A stretch of 64,000 bases of DNA from Aquimarina pacifica (GCF_000520955.1 NZ_JACC01000039.1:1-64000), one strand, 5' to 3'. Counted from the stretch's first letter, positions 26,419 through 34,471 are shown. The notes: generated by a model not told the origin, from the letters alone. Program-made: numbers and translations.

Positions 26419-26514
26419 TTCAGTAAATAAATCTGAATTCTTTTCTATTTGTGCATTACAACTACCTAATACAATAAGAAATAATAGTACTACTGTTTTT
26501 ACTTTGCGAATCAT
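26406..26514 (-). pseudogene. N-terminal fragment of a lipoprotein gene
   Basis: The minus-strand ATG at 26514 begins MIRKVKTVVLLFLIVLGSC, an excellent lipoprotein signal peptide, followed by NAQIEKNSDLFTELK. The homologous-looking part stops where the + strand gene ends, and the remaining frame is its shadow. I read it as a gene cut down to its signal peptide. The rest of the gap (26515-26742) shows nothing else recognisable. Confidence 0.45.
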
Positions 26515-26742
26515 TTTTTTAAATTTAAGTCTCTATTTACCTATAGGATACAGGAGAGTATGTAAAGGTTACAACATCAAAAAAAAATTAGGACTTGATA
26601 TTTGAATGCTATCATGAAATTTAAAAAACTACCTAAATAGTAGTACTCGAAAATTAAAAACAGAAACGTAGAAAATAACTTTATGAAATGTCCTCAGAAA
26701 TAAACTTTTTGAGAACCACAATACGTGTAAAGCACTAAAGGC

Positions 26743-26927
26743 AACAATTTATAAAAAGCAAAGGGCGTTTGTGCTAAATTTAAAAGTAAGTGAATATTAA
26801 TGAAGTCCGCCAAAATAAAATTGGGGTTTTAGAAGAGAAAAAAATAAAACAAAATTAAAAGTTTTGATTAAGTACCAATCTAGAGTTTACTACTTTTAAT
26901 TCCTGTTCTAATCATAACAGAAACATT
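26743..26927 (+). repeat. Hybrid B/A cassette-boundary site
   Basis: AAC at 26743-26745. The left arm AATTTATAAAAAGCAAAGGG is B-type (as at 5674). The right half, TTTACTACTTTTAATTCCTG and CTAATCATAACAG, is A-type. The core reads ATT (26925-26927). This is the reverse combination to the hybrids at 8669 and 12488. Confidence 0.65.
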
Positions 26928-26949
26928 GTATACAATTGAATACTAATAG

Positions 26950-27411
26950 ATGAGAAACAGTTTGAAAATTTCGAGAATTGAGAAAAATGATAGTGAACAA
27001 TTCAGAGAACTTGTAAAACTATTTAATGAGGTTTTCGAAGAACCAAACAAAGTCGCTTCAGAAAGACAATTGAAGAAACTCTTGAAAAAACCCGATTTTT
27101 ATGCCATTGCAGCAATTAAAAAAGATAAAGTTATTGGAGGACTAACTGCATATGAACTGCAACGATATTATACTAATAAAAGTGAATTATATATTTATGA
27201 TATAGCGGTTAAAACAGAACTTCATAACCAAGGAATAGGAAAAAAATTAATTGATTATATAAAGGATTATTCAATGAAAAACGGAATTGAATGCATTTTC
27301 GTTGAAGCACACTCAGAGGATCGACAAGCAGTTAAGTTTTACGAATCTACTTTTGGTAAAAGCGAAAAGGTAGACCACTTCAATTTTGAAATAAAAACCA
27401 CACCCCAATAA
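26950..27411 (+). CDS. GNAT acetyltransferase, AAC(3)-I-like
   Basis: 153 aa, the normal length for aminoglycoside 3-N-acetyltransferases of class I. It resembles AAC(3)-I along its length. LVKLFNEVFEEP opens the fold, ADFYA-type strands follow (FYAIAAIKKDKVIGGLTAYE), then SELYIYDIAVKTELHNQGIG. That stretch includes the acetyl-CoA motif Q-x-x-x-G-x-G/A (NQGIGKKLI). The C-terminal FVEAHSEDRQAVKFYES ends the domain. Family resemblance suggests acetylation of an aminoglycoside-like or other polyamine substrate. Resistance is an inference only. AAC(3)-I genes are classical integron cassettes. The stop codon overlaps the next AAC core (27410-27412). Confidence 0.75.
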   Translation: MRNSLKISRIEKNDSEQFRELVKLFNEVFEEPNKVASERQLKKLLKKPDFYAIAAIKKDKVIGGLTAYELQRYYTNKSELYIYDIAVKTELHNQGIGKKLIDYIKDYSMKNGIECIFVEAHSEDRQAVKFYESTFGKSEKVDHFNFEIKTTPQ

Positions 27412-27569
27412 CACATATGTAATCATAGCAGCTAAGTGATAAATCAATTGGTTCATGTATATTTGGTAAGGACGTAATGCATGTAGAATATAAAAGTTGC
27501 CAACCAATGCGCTAAAGAATTAAAAATTGGGTAACGTTTTACCCTGCTACGATACATATAGTAAAAGTT
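27410..27569 (+). repeat. Cassette-boundary site, family C
   Basis: AAC at 27410-27412 to GTT at 27567-27569. TCATAGCAGCTAAGTGATAA in the left arm matches 9322-9484 and 1905. The right arm is TGCTACGATACATATAGTAA. TATATTTG (27458-27465) fits the -7 consensus TAnnTTTG and points at the next gene. Confidence 0.7.
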
Positions 27570-27593
27570 AGCACTATCAATACACTAGTCATT

Positions 27594-27971
27594 ATGAAAG
27601 TTACAGCCGAAAAGAATGAAAAAGTTGCCAATATGGTATTTGGGACCATTTATCCGCTTTATCTAAATAGATTAGAGAAAAACGGAAGAACAAAGGAAGA
27701 GCTTGATCAAGTAATTAAATGGTTTACGGGATATGATCAAGAGACTCTAGACGCACTTATTGATGAAAAAGTAACTTATAGAACATTCTTTCAAAAAGCT
27801 AAAATTCATAAGAACGCAGATATGATTAAAGGTGTCGTTTGTGGTTATCGAATTGAGGAAATTGAGGATGAATTTGAAATATATAAACAATGTAGACAAA
27901 TGGAAAAGCTGATTGATGAATTGGCAAAAGGTCGTAAAATGGAGAAGATTTTACGTAAAGAAAAAAAGTAG
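27594..27971 (+). CDS. DUF2200 family protein
   Basis: 125 aa, full length for DUF2200, a small cytoplasmic family of unknown function. Family signatures are VFGTIYPLYLNRLEKNGR near the start, VIKWFTGYDQ, then VVCGYRIEEIEDEFEIYKQC and the end KLIDELAKGRKMEKILRK. It is the single gene of its cassette: head GTTAGCACTA (27567-27576), tail TGGTGCTAAC (27975-27984), 9 of 10 complementary. A possible promoter element lies in the upstream site at 27458-27465. Confidence 0.88.
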   Translation: MKVTAEKNEKVANMVFGTIYPLYLNRLEKNGRTKEELDQVIKWFTGYDQETLDALIDEKVTYRTFFQKAKIHKNADMIKGVVCGYRIEEIEDEFEIYKQCRQMEKLIDELAKGRKMEKILRKEKK

Positions 27972-28065
27972 AAACTGGTGCTAACATTGCAAATAACAAA
28001 TTAGGAACCTCAGTCGTTTATGAAAGTTCGATACTGTTTACAAACACCACAAAATCGTTGATTTG

Positions 28066-28165
28066 GCTTTTAAAAAAGAAACAACAAGCAACAAGATCAG
28101 AAACTAATTTGGCGTAAACACCTGATTTTTAACTTTTGTAAACCATATATCCTAATAAACATTCG
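28066..28165 (+). pseudogene. Second transposase C-terminal remnant and IS end
   Basis: In frame it reads KKKQQATRSETNLA before the TAA at 28115-28117, homologous to the end of the remnant at 1939-2115. The non-coding tail AACACCTGATTTTTAACTTT, then AACCATATATCCTAATAAAC, aligns with 2115-2160. Only ~16 codons survive. The right half of the preceding boundary site (left core AAC at 27982) is missing. Confidence 0.6.
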
Positions 28166-28181
28166 AAAAACCAAAAATAAA

Positions 28182-29579
28182 ATGAATGAAACTAGACGAG
28201 AGTACCTCAAACGAATAAATATCGTCTTAGATTTCATAGAAAATAATCTTAATACAGATTTATCACTTAAAAACTTGTCTGAGAAAGCCAATTATTCACC
28301 TTACCATTTTCATCGAGTATTCTCTATAATAGTAAACGAAAAACTAAATGAATTCATTAATAGAAAACGGATTGAACGCATTGCTTCTATTTTGTTGATT
28401 GGGTCAAATTCATCTTTAAAAGAATTAGCATATGAGTACGGGTTTAATAGTGATAATTCCTTTTCAAGAGCATTTAAGAAATACTACGGCGTTAGTCCAA
28501 CTAAATTTAAATCTTCCGGAAAAGAATTACTTAGCAAGATTGGTATAGAACCTTTTTCATCAGAGAAATACATTTGTTCCATTGATAATATTCAACAATG
28601 GACTAAAATGAATGCGCAAATAACCATAAAAGAACTTCCAGAATTAAAACTTGCAAGTACATCTCATATTGGAGACTTTGAAAAGATAGGTAGTATGTTT
28701 CAAAAATTGATAGAATGGGGACATCAAAAAGGAGTATTAGATACCTCAAATTTTAACGCAATAACTATTTATCACGACAACCCCAATGTTACTCAAACCT
28801 CAAAAATAAGATTCAGTACTTGTGTGACAATTAGCGAAAATATTAACCCAGAAGGAGAAATTAGACAATACAAACTAAAAAAAGGTATTTATGCCGTTGG
28901 GCATTTTGAAATTAAAGGAGAAGAAATTTCAAAAGCATGGAAAAGTATGTGCATTTGGGTCATTGAAAATGAATATGAATTTAGAGATGACGACTATTTT
29001 GAGATATATCTTAATGATCACAAAACCCATCCTGAGCAAAAATTTATAATAGACATTTGTATTCCACTTGAAAAAACAACTAACGTTAAACTTGAAAAAA
29101 CTAATACTGTAAATTTATCTGCTTACAAAAAACAAGACAAGCAATGCACGAATGACTTAGACTATCATCAATTGATAAACTATATGAAAGAATTAAGAGC
29201 ATTTTTTCAAAAAGAATATGAAACCTTTAAGCTAGGTAATTTATATCGCGAAAGCGCAGATTATTCCTATTTTTCAATAACCACAGAGGATTTAAAAAAG
29301 CAAAAACTTAAATTTGTTATTATATTAGATCACAAAACTTTGTGTTTTTCAATTTGCCTTTCAGGGCAAAACAAAAGTATTAGAAAAAAATATTGGAGTT
29401 TTTTTGACAATAGTGATTGGAATAAATATCATTTGGCTGAATCAATTGATACCAGTTTATCTATTATAGATCAAACTATTGTTGAAGCGCCCAATTTTGA
29501 TAACAAAAGAAGTTTAACTGAACAAATTGAAAAAGAATCAATGAAGTTTATTAATGAACTTAAAGAGATACTTGAATAA
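28182..29579 (+). CDS. AraC-family regulator fused to GyrI-like and C-terminal DUF domain
   Basis: 465 aa, three modules. The N-terminal AraC double HTH (about 8-105) shows LSLKNLSEKANYSPYHFHRV and ELAYEYGFNSDNSFSRAFKK, with GVSPTKF as closing signature. A GyrI-like small-molecule-binding domain (about 140-305) follows, with ITIKELPELKLASTSHIGDF and the typical end EQKFIIDICIPL. The last ~150 residues are a separate domain with LRAFFQKEYETFKLGNLY; it resembles a domain (DUF7000-type, my recollection) found alone or fused to such regulators. It probably senses a hydrophobic ligand. It follows the IS scar, so its cassette head is lost. Confidence 0.85.
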   Translation: MNETRREYLKRINIVLDFIENNLNTDLSLKNLSEKANYSPYHFHRVFSIIVNEKLNEFINRKRIERIASILLIGSNSSLKELAYEYGFNSDNSFSRAFKKYYGVSPTKFKSSGKELLSKIGIEPFSSEKYICSIDNIQQWTKMNAQITIKELPELKLASTSHIGDFEKIGSMFQKLIEWGHQKGVLDTSNFNAITIYHDNPNVTQTSKIRFSTCVTISENINPEGEIRQYKLKKGIYAVGHFEIKGEEISKAWKSMCIWVIENEYEFRDDDYFEIYLNDHKTHPEQKFIIDICIPLEKTTNVKLEKTNTVNLSAYKKQDKQCTNDLDYHQLINYMKELRAFFQKEYETFKLGNLYRESADYSYFSITTEDLKKQKLKFVIILDHKTLCFSICLSGQNKSIRKKYWSFFDNSDWNKYHLAESIDTSLSIIDQTIVEAPNFDNKRSLTEQIEKESMKFINELKEILE

Positions 29580-29734
29580 TTAAAAACGACGACGCCACAA
29601 TGCGCTGATTTAAGTAACAAAAACGAAAATATAAACATAAAATTATGGTCCGTATAAACCAGAAACGTATCGCTTATCACCTACCACCCTACCTTTCTAA
29701 TACGATATGTTAACTGCAATCTATATAAATAATC

Positions 29735-30229
29735 ATGGAAAGAGAAAATTCAAAAAATAGTATCTTAATCAAGTTGATTCTTTTGGTTGTTCTTATTTGG
29801 GGAGTATCTGCTATTTTGATTATGTTTTTTCTTTCTGAATGGTCTGATAGAGGAACTTTTGGAGACTTATTTGGCGCCGTAAACGCATTGTTTTCTGCTC
29901 TTGCTTTTGCAGTATTAATATACACTATTATTCTACAGCGAGAGGAAATAAAGCAAAATAGAGAAGAAATTGTTTTGAACAGAAAAGAACTTGAAAAAAG
30001 CGGAAAAATTCAGCGTAAATCTCAAGAAGTTTTAATTCGACAAGTAGAACAAACCCACTTGAGTGCAAAAATGAATGCCATGCGAACTCTTGTTGACTAT
30101 TACAACAATCAGATCTCTAACCCGAAAAGTACTGAAGAAATTATTGAAAAATCTAAACAAAAAAGAAAACAAATTATCGTTCAAATTGACCAACTAATTG
30201 ACGGACTGCATGATTCTGATGTAGAATAA
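29735..30229 (+). CDS. Two-helix membrane protein with coiled-coil tail
   Basis: 164 aa. Two membrane segments (about 12-34 and 45-67) are joined by a loop with SEWSDRGTFGDLFGAVNAL. That loop resembles the front part of a widespread family of small bacterial membrane proteins of unknown function, some of them in phage-defence or membrane-associated loci. A long charged helix (about 68-160, EEIKQNREEIVLNRKELEK) looks like a coiled coil in the cytoplasm. No catalytic motif is present. No boundary site is visible in the gap before it (29580-29734). The decayed site at 30241 follows. Confidence 0.6.
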   Translation: MERENSKNSILIKLILLVVLIWGVSAILIMFFLSEWSDRGTFGDLFGAVNALFSALAFAVLIYTIILQREEIKQNREEIVLNRKELEKSGKIQRKSQEVLIRQVEQTHLSAKMNAMRTLVDYYNNQISNPKSTEEIIEKSKQKRKQIIVQIDQLIDGLHDSDVE

Positions 30230-30240
30230 AGCCCATAGAG

Positions 30241-30426
30241 AACATGGCGTATAAAACATAATCAATAAGTGCTTAACCCAAAGAACAATTCTTACTCTTA
30301 AAAAAACTCCAAATTTTTAAATTTGACTTTTAGAATAGTAAAATTAAAAACATAGAAAATTAAGTTTCCTACCAAACCAAAAAGTTAGTGTATTTTTGCA
30401 CGCTACATTTCACAAAAAAAATCTTT
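30241..30426 (+). repeat. Decayed family B boundary site
   Basis: AAC at 30241-30243. The left arm ATGGCGTATAAAACATAATC and the right half AAAAAGTTAGTGTATTTTTG, GCACGCTACATTTCACAAAA are B-type. The final core is unclear. TATTTTTG (30391-30398) fits TAnnTTTG, 50 bp before the next gene. Confidence 0.55.
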
Positions 30427-30447
30427 AGCATTTATTATAAACCAATT

Positions 30448-31602
30448 ATGGAAAAAAGAATAACACCAATTTTAATCCTTATTTTATTCACTACAATTTT
30501 TATGGGGTGTAACAAAGATGATGGTAATGACCCCGGATCAAATCCAGATGTAATAAACCTTGATGATGCTAAGTTATCTGATTTTCCATTGTTTGGGATT
30601 ACACCGATTTCTATGAACATTACACAACCTACGATTGTAGATAACCAAGAAACAGATTTTGGTGAAATCAATATTATAATTCCCAACACGATTTCTCTAA
30701 ATGGAATCGCTTCTGCTGTTACATCAGACGAATTGAATTTAAGTAAATTCAATATTTTACCCGGAAATAGTACCACTCTTAATTACGAAACACAAAGTCA
30801 GACACATACCATTGTAAATGTATTGGATGAATCACAAGAATTATTACATTACACAGTAACGATTGAACAAGAGGCTGCATCAATATCATCAACTTTAAGC
30901 GTTACAGATTTTAAATTTGAAGCTAGCAAAAACACTGAACTAACCGATGATGTTACCATTGAAACAAGCATTGAGGATAATAATAGAAAAGATATCTATT
31001 TGTTCGTACCTGCTGGGACAGATTTTTCCGACTTAACACCAACGGTTACATTTGATGCAGAAGAAGTATTTTATACACAAGATTCTTCTATCCCTATTGC
31101 AGATGTAGATACACCCTACCCTACCGCAGAAACCAATTTTGATTTTGCATATCCCAAAAACTTTATTATCGTACTTAGAGACGATCCAAACAATAGAATT
31201 AAATGGGTAAATGTAATTGTTGATGTAAAAAACCCAGTAGAAATTGAAAATACAGATATTACCACACCAGATGTAATTACACCAGGTTCATCAGAATATT
31301 TTACGGGTATTACCAAATGGAAAAATATAGGAAACCATAAAATTCAATTTAAGTCTGCAACTACCTATGAGGATAAAGTTCCTAGTACAACAGTAAATGT
31401 AATTACAGCGGATCGAAACTTAGTTACTGGTGGGTTAGAACCGGGTAAAAATGCCGATATTAATGTACAGGTAAACGCTAATTTACCCGTAGGCCAATAT
31501 AAAACTACAGCAGTGTTCTATACAAAATTTGTTGGTCATGAAACGATAGATGACGTCGTTGAATCAGTAAAATTAAACATCACTTCTAACGTAAAAAATT
31601 AG
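30448..31602 (+). CDS. DUF5018-like lipoprotein
   Basis: 384 aa from the ATG at 30448. The frame is open from a GTG at 30388 only through the boundary site. The signal peptide ends FMGC, followed by an acidic linker NKDDGNDPGSN. The mature protein is built of beta-sandwich units. The first two (about 35-140 and 145-265) resemble DUF5018-type domains of Bacteroidota lipoproteins, where stretches such as LSVTDFKFEASKN start a unit. The last (about 265-384) is Ig/CARDB-like (KWKNIGNHKIQF...PGKNADINVQVNANLPVGQY). It probably has a surface-exposed binding or adhesion role; the ligand is unknown. Confidence 0.7.
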   Translation: MEKRITPILILILFTTIFMGCNKDDGNDPGSNPDVINLDDAKLSDFPLFGITPISMNITQPTIVDNQETDFGEINIIIPNTISLNGIASAVTSDELNLSKFNILPGNSTTLNYETQSQTHTIVNVLDESQELLHYTVTIEQEAASISSTLSVTDFKFEASKNTELTDDVTIETSIEDNNRKDIYLFVPAGTDFSDLTPTVTFDAEEVFYTQDSSIPIADVDTPYPTAETNFDFAYPKNFIIVLRDDPNNRIKWVNVIVDVKNPVEIENTDITTPDVITPGSSEYFTGITKWKNIGNHKIQFKSATTYEDKVPSTTVNVITADRNLVTGGLEPGKNADINVQVNANLPVGQYKTTAVFYTKFVGHETIDDVVESVKLNITSNVKN

Positions 31603-31627
31603 AACTTTATAAAAAGAAAAAACAGCC

Positions 31628-31793
31628 AACATTATATATAAAATCATAGCAAAGTTGAGTCTATAGACCAAAAGATCATTTCTATTTTGTAGTGGTGTTA
31701 GATTTTTATAATTTAAGAAAGAAATAAAAATGCGTAAATAGATTGATTGGTGCATGGATACTTAGCTTGCTCTGATTTGTGTTTTTTTACGTT
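31628..31793 (+). repeat. Cassette-boundary site with family D centre
   Basis: AAC at 31628-31630 to GTT at 31791-31793. The left arm is ATTATATATAAAATCATAGC. The centre AGAAATAAAAATGCGTAAAT plus GATTGATTGGTGCATGGATA matches the orphan fragment at 21436-21500. Confidence 0.6.
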
Positions 31794-31828
31794 ACGTGTA
31801 CTTAGTAGAACCCAAAAGGAATGTAAAA

Positions 31829-32596
31829 ATGAATTACTTTGGACCTAAGAATGCTGCAGAGCGATACGCCAAAGGAAGACCCGCTTTTCATTCGACAACA
31901 ATTGAAAGAATCAAAAAAGAGTTAATGATTTTTGAGAATGTCGAAAAAGCTCTTGATATTGCTTGTGGAACTGGATTATCTACAAAAGTCCTACTCAAAA
32001 TAGCTAATAAAGTTTATGGAACTGACGCTTCTGAAGAAATGTTGAATAATGCTATTTCAAAAGACAAGATTAATTATGCTATTTCAAAAGCAGAAAACCA
32101 ACCATTTTTAGATAAAGAATTCGATATAATTACCGTTTGTTCAGGAGTTCATTGGTTCAACATTGACCCGTTTTTATCTGAAGCAAATCGTCTGCTAAGG
32201 AGTAATGCATACCTGATTATTTATGATAACTTTTTTATATCAGAAATGAGAGAAAATGAATCTTTTAAAGATTGGTTTCCCAAAACATATATGCATAAAT
32301 ATCCATCACCAAAAAGAAATAATAACTACGATTGGAGTACTGAGAATGTAAAAAGAAGCCGCTTCGACTTGGTCAAAGAAGATAACTTCAAAAATGAAGT
32401 CTCATTTACAAAAGACGAATTAATCTTATATTTTACTACACAAAGTAATATTGCAGACGCTATAATTCGTGGTGAGAATTATTGCCAAATTGAAAATTGG
32501 TTGAATACCGAACTTTCTAAATTCTTTGAAAATGAAACAGTGAGAAAAACCATCAATTTTGGGAATTGGATTAAATATTTGAAACGAATTGATTAA
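31829..32596 (+). CDS. Class I SAM-dependent methyltransferase
   Basis: 255 aa. The ATG at 31829 is used; the frame upstream to a GTG at 31796 is site sequence. The Rossmann-type methyltransferase shows motif I ALDIACGTGLSTKVL, an acidic residue after strand 2 (VYGTDASEEML), AENQPFLDKEFDIITV (post-I and motif II region) and WFNIDPFLSEANRLL. The N-terminal NAAERYAKGRPAFH is typical of the UbiE/trans-aconitate-methyltransferase-like group. The methyl acceptor, probably a small molecule, cannot be told. It is a single gene with GTTACGTGTA as candidate head. Confidence 0.88.
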   Translation: MNYFGPKNAAERYAKGRPAFHSTTIERIKKELMIFENVEKALDIACGTGLSTKVLLKIANKVYGTDASEEMLNNAISKDKINYAISKAENQPFLDKEFDIITVCSGVHWFNIDPFLSEANRLLRSNAYLIIYDNFFISEMRENESFKDWFPKTYMHKYPSPKRNNNYDWSTENVKRSRFDLVKEDNFKNEVSFTKDELILYFTTQSNIADAIIRGENYCQIENWLNTELSKFFENETVRKTINFGNWIKYLKRID

Positions 32597-32661
32597 AACT
32601 AGCAAATAATAAGATTTGTAGTACATACACATCGACGGATACATATCACCTAAAAGCGGTT
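32597..32661 (+). repeat. Short boundary region ending in consensus GTTAGGC
   Basis: From AAC (32597-32599) to GTT (32659-32661). The arms pair poorly. The following bases make GTTAGGC, an exact match to the integron R' box GTTRRRY. The matching RYYYAAC box (GCCTAAC) lies at the end of the next cassette, 33511-33517. Confidence 0.5.
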
Positions 32662-32794
32662 AGGCAACATTTGAAAGAAAAATATCAAATAATCAACAAA
32701 CTAATTAAAAGGTATAGTTTACTCATTCTGACTTTTGAAAAAACAACCAAAATTATAGTTTCGATAAAAACAACGAACTATAAAAATAAAATCA

Positions 32795-33502
32795 ATGAAA
32801 AAAGTCATACTCATTCTCCTCGTATTTATAACAATGCCTACGTTTGCTCAAAATAAGAACTTTATTGATCAGCCATTTTTAGAAACGATTGCAGAAATTG
32901 ACACTTTAGTAACACCTGACAAAATTCGTTTGGTTATACTATTAAACGAAGAAGACAATCGAAACCGAAAATCAACAGAGGAATTAGAAGTTTCAATGTT
33001 GCGTGTTCTAAATTCACTAAAGATAGATTTAGAAAAAAGTCTTTCTGTTTTAGACTATAGTAGTGACTTCAAAAAATACTTTTTAGGCGGGCAAAAAGTT
33101 TTAAAAACAAAAATGTATTCGTTAATTGTTAACGATGCAGAGACCGTCGGAAAAGTAATGGCAGGATTAGAACGTGAAGAAATATCAAATGTATCCATTA
33201 ATAAAACTGAATATTCTAAATCTGACCTATTACTGTTAGATTTAAAAACAAAGGCAATTTCAAAGGCAAAACAAAATGCCAAAAAAATGGTTGAGCCTTT
33301 AGACCAAATAGTTGGAAAAGCAATCTATATTTCGGATTTAGAATCTGAATCGATAAAAAGTCAATTACATGGTAAAGTAGCTGGAGTTCAGATAAGAGGA
33401 TATTCTAGCATTTACGGTAATCGGGCCAAAGAAGATATTATAATTGATTTTGAGAAAATGAAATTCGTAGCAAAAGTAAAAGTGAAATTTATAATCGAAT
33501 AA
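32795..33502 (+). CDS. SIMPL (DUF541) domain protein with SusC-like signature insert
   Basis: 235 aa with a signal peptide (about 1-18, ending TFAQ). A SIMPL domain follows, a periplasmic fold of poorly understood function related to BP26 and interleukin-receptor-associated proteins. Typical features are the early strand DKIRLVILLNEE, a long middle helix pair and LLLLDLKTKAISKAKQNAKKM. After the helix there is an unusual segment, LHGKVAGVQIRGYSSIYGN (about 191-209). It closely mimics the SusC/RagA TonB-receptor plug signature L-x-G-K-V-A-G-V-x-I-R-G. It fills one cassette (head GTTAGGCAAC 32659-32668, tail AGTGCCTAAC 33508-33517). Confidence 0.8.
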   Translation: MKKVILILLVFITMPTFAQNKNFIDQPFLETIAEIDTLVTPDKIRLVILLNEEDNRNRKSTEELEVSMLRVLNSLKIDLEKSLSVLDYSSDFKKYFLGGQKVLKTKMYSLIVNDAETVGKVMAGLEREEISNVSINKTEYSKSDLLLLDLKTKAISKAKQNAKKMVEPLDQIVGKAIYISDLESESIKSQLHGKVAGVQIRGYSSIYGNRAKEDIIIDFEKMKFVAKVKVKFIIE

Positions 33503-33514
33503 AAAATAGTGCCT

Positions 33515-33637
33515 AACAATTGCTGTAAGTAATTGCTTGTGCCCGCTCACTTCTGAAAACCCTTTCTGATTTTTAGTTTGGTTTGTATCTTGTGAAGTTA
33601 AACAGTGCACCACACAAATACTCATAGCCAAAACCTT
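33515..33637 (+). repeat. Cassette-boundary site, family E (short)
   Basis: AAC at 33515-33517. The left arm AATTGCTGTAAGTAATTGC and the right arm CACAAATACTCATAGCC match the site at 1250-1372. The right core reads CTT (33635-33637) instead of GTT. Confidence 0.7.
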
Positions 33638-33711
33638 CACATTAATGATAAAAACTGTAACATTCTTCTCTTTTTATTATCTTATATAAAATTCAATCAA
33701 TCAATCAAAAA

Positions 33712-34464
33712 ATGAAAAAAACACTTTTAGTATTACTAACATTAGTAATTTTTGTTTCCTGTAAAAATGAGAACACTACAAAAGGAAAAATCTTAATTAT
33801 CGTATCAAATACCGAGAATATGGGGGACCCAGAAAAACACTTCGCAGGTAATAACCTCTGGGAAGTAGCTCCTCCATATCATATTTTTGTTTCTCATGGA
33901 TATAAAGTTGATTTTGTTTCGCCAACCGGCGGAAAAGTCCCATTTTCGATGGATCCTATCGGAATTAGTAGCTATACCATAAAGTATGAAAATTTTAATG
34001 ATAATGTTGAAAATTCACTTACTCCTGACCAAGTAAATTATAAAGACTATCAGGCCGTTTTTATTGGCGGTGGATATGGACCATTATTCGACGTGTCTAA
34101 TAATGAGAATTTATTATCAATTATAGCTAACATTTATGAAAATGAAGGAATCGTAGGAGGTTGTGGACACGGACCCGGTGCTTTTGCAAATGTCAAACTT
34201 AGTAATGGAGAATATATGGTAAAGGGGAAGAAAGTAACTGGTTTTCCGAATGCTACTGAGATTACCAAAAACTGGGCTAAAAAAGGCACTTTATTACCAG
34301 TAATGTTAGAAAATCAATTGAGAGACAATGGCGGTTTATTTCAATCCAAAAGTGATTTAAATAATAAACACGATATAGTTATCGACCAAAGAATTGTGTC
34401 AACCATGTTTCTTCCCTCCTCGGCAATAGTTGCAAAAGAAATGATAAAACAAATAGAAAATTAA
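33712..34464 (+). CDS. DJ-1/PfpI-family lipoprotein with altered nucleophile elbow
   Basis: 250 aa. The lipoprotein signal peptide is FVSC (Cys17). A DJ-1/PfpI (Hsp31-like) domain is full length: KILIIVSNTENMGDP at the start, VDFVSPTGGKVPF, then YKDYQAVFIGGGYGPLFD. The family's A-x-C-H-G-P nucleophile elbow here reads GGCGHGPGAF. A Gly sits where Cys normally precedes His, and the only nearby Cys is one residue earlier. Members act as glyoxalases, deglycase-like or amidotransferase-type proteins. Whether this one is active is open. It is unusual in being lipidated. The tail CCCACAAC (34467-34474) follows the stop. Confidence 0.8.
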   Translation: MKKTLLVLLTLVIFVSCKNENTTKGKILIIVSNTENMGDPEKHFAGNNLWEVAPPYHIFVSHGYKVDFVSPTGGKVPFSMDPIGISSYTIKYENFNDNVENSLTPDQVNYKDYQAVFIGGGYGPLFDVSNNENLLSIIANIYENEGIVGGCGHGPGAFANVKLSNGEYMVKGKKVTGFPNATEITKNWAKKGTLLPVMLENQLRDNGGLFQSKSDLNNKHDIVIDQRIVSTMFLPSSAIVAKEMIKQIEN

Positions 34465-34471
34465 TACCCAC

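Noticed and set aside
30388-30447. In-frame extension of the DUF5018-like lipoprotein
   Set aside because: It would bury the lipoprotein signal peptide and is site-derived sequence.
32671-32856. 61-codon ORF before the SIMPL gene
   Set aside because: It overlaps the SIMPL start in another frame, begins with TTG, and has low-complexity Lys/Ile/Asn content.
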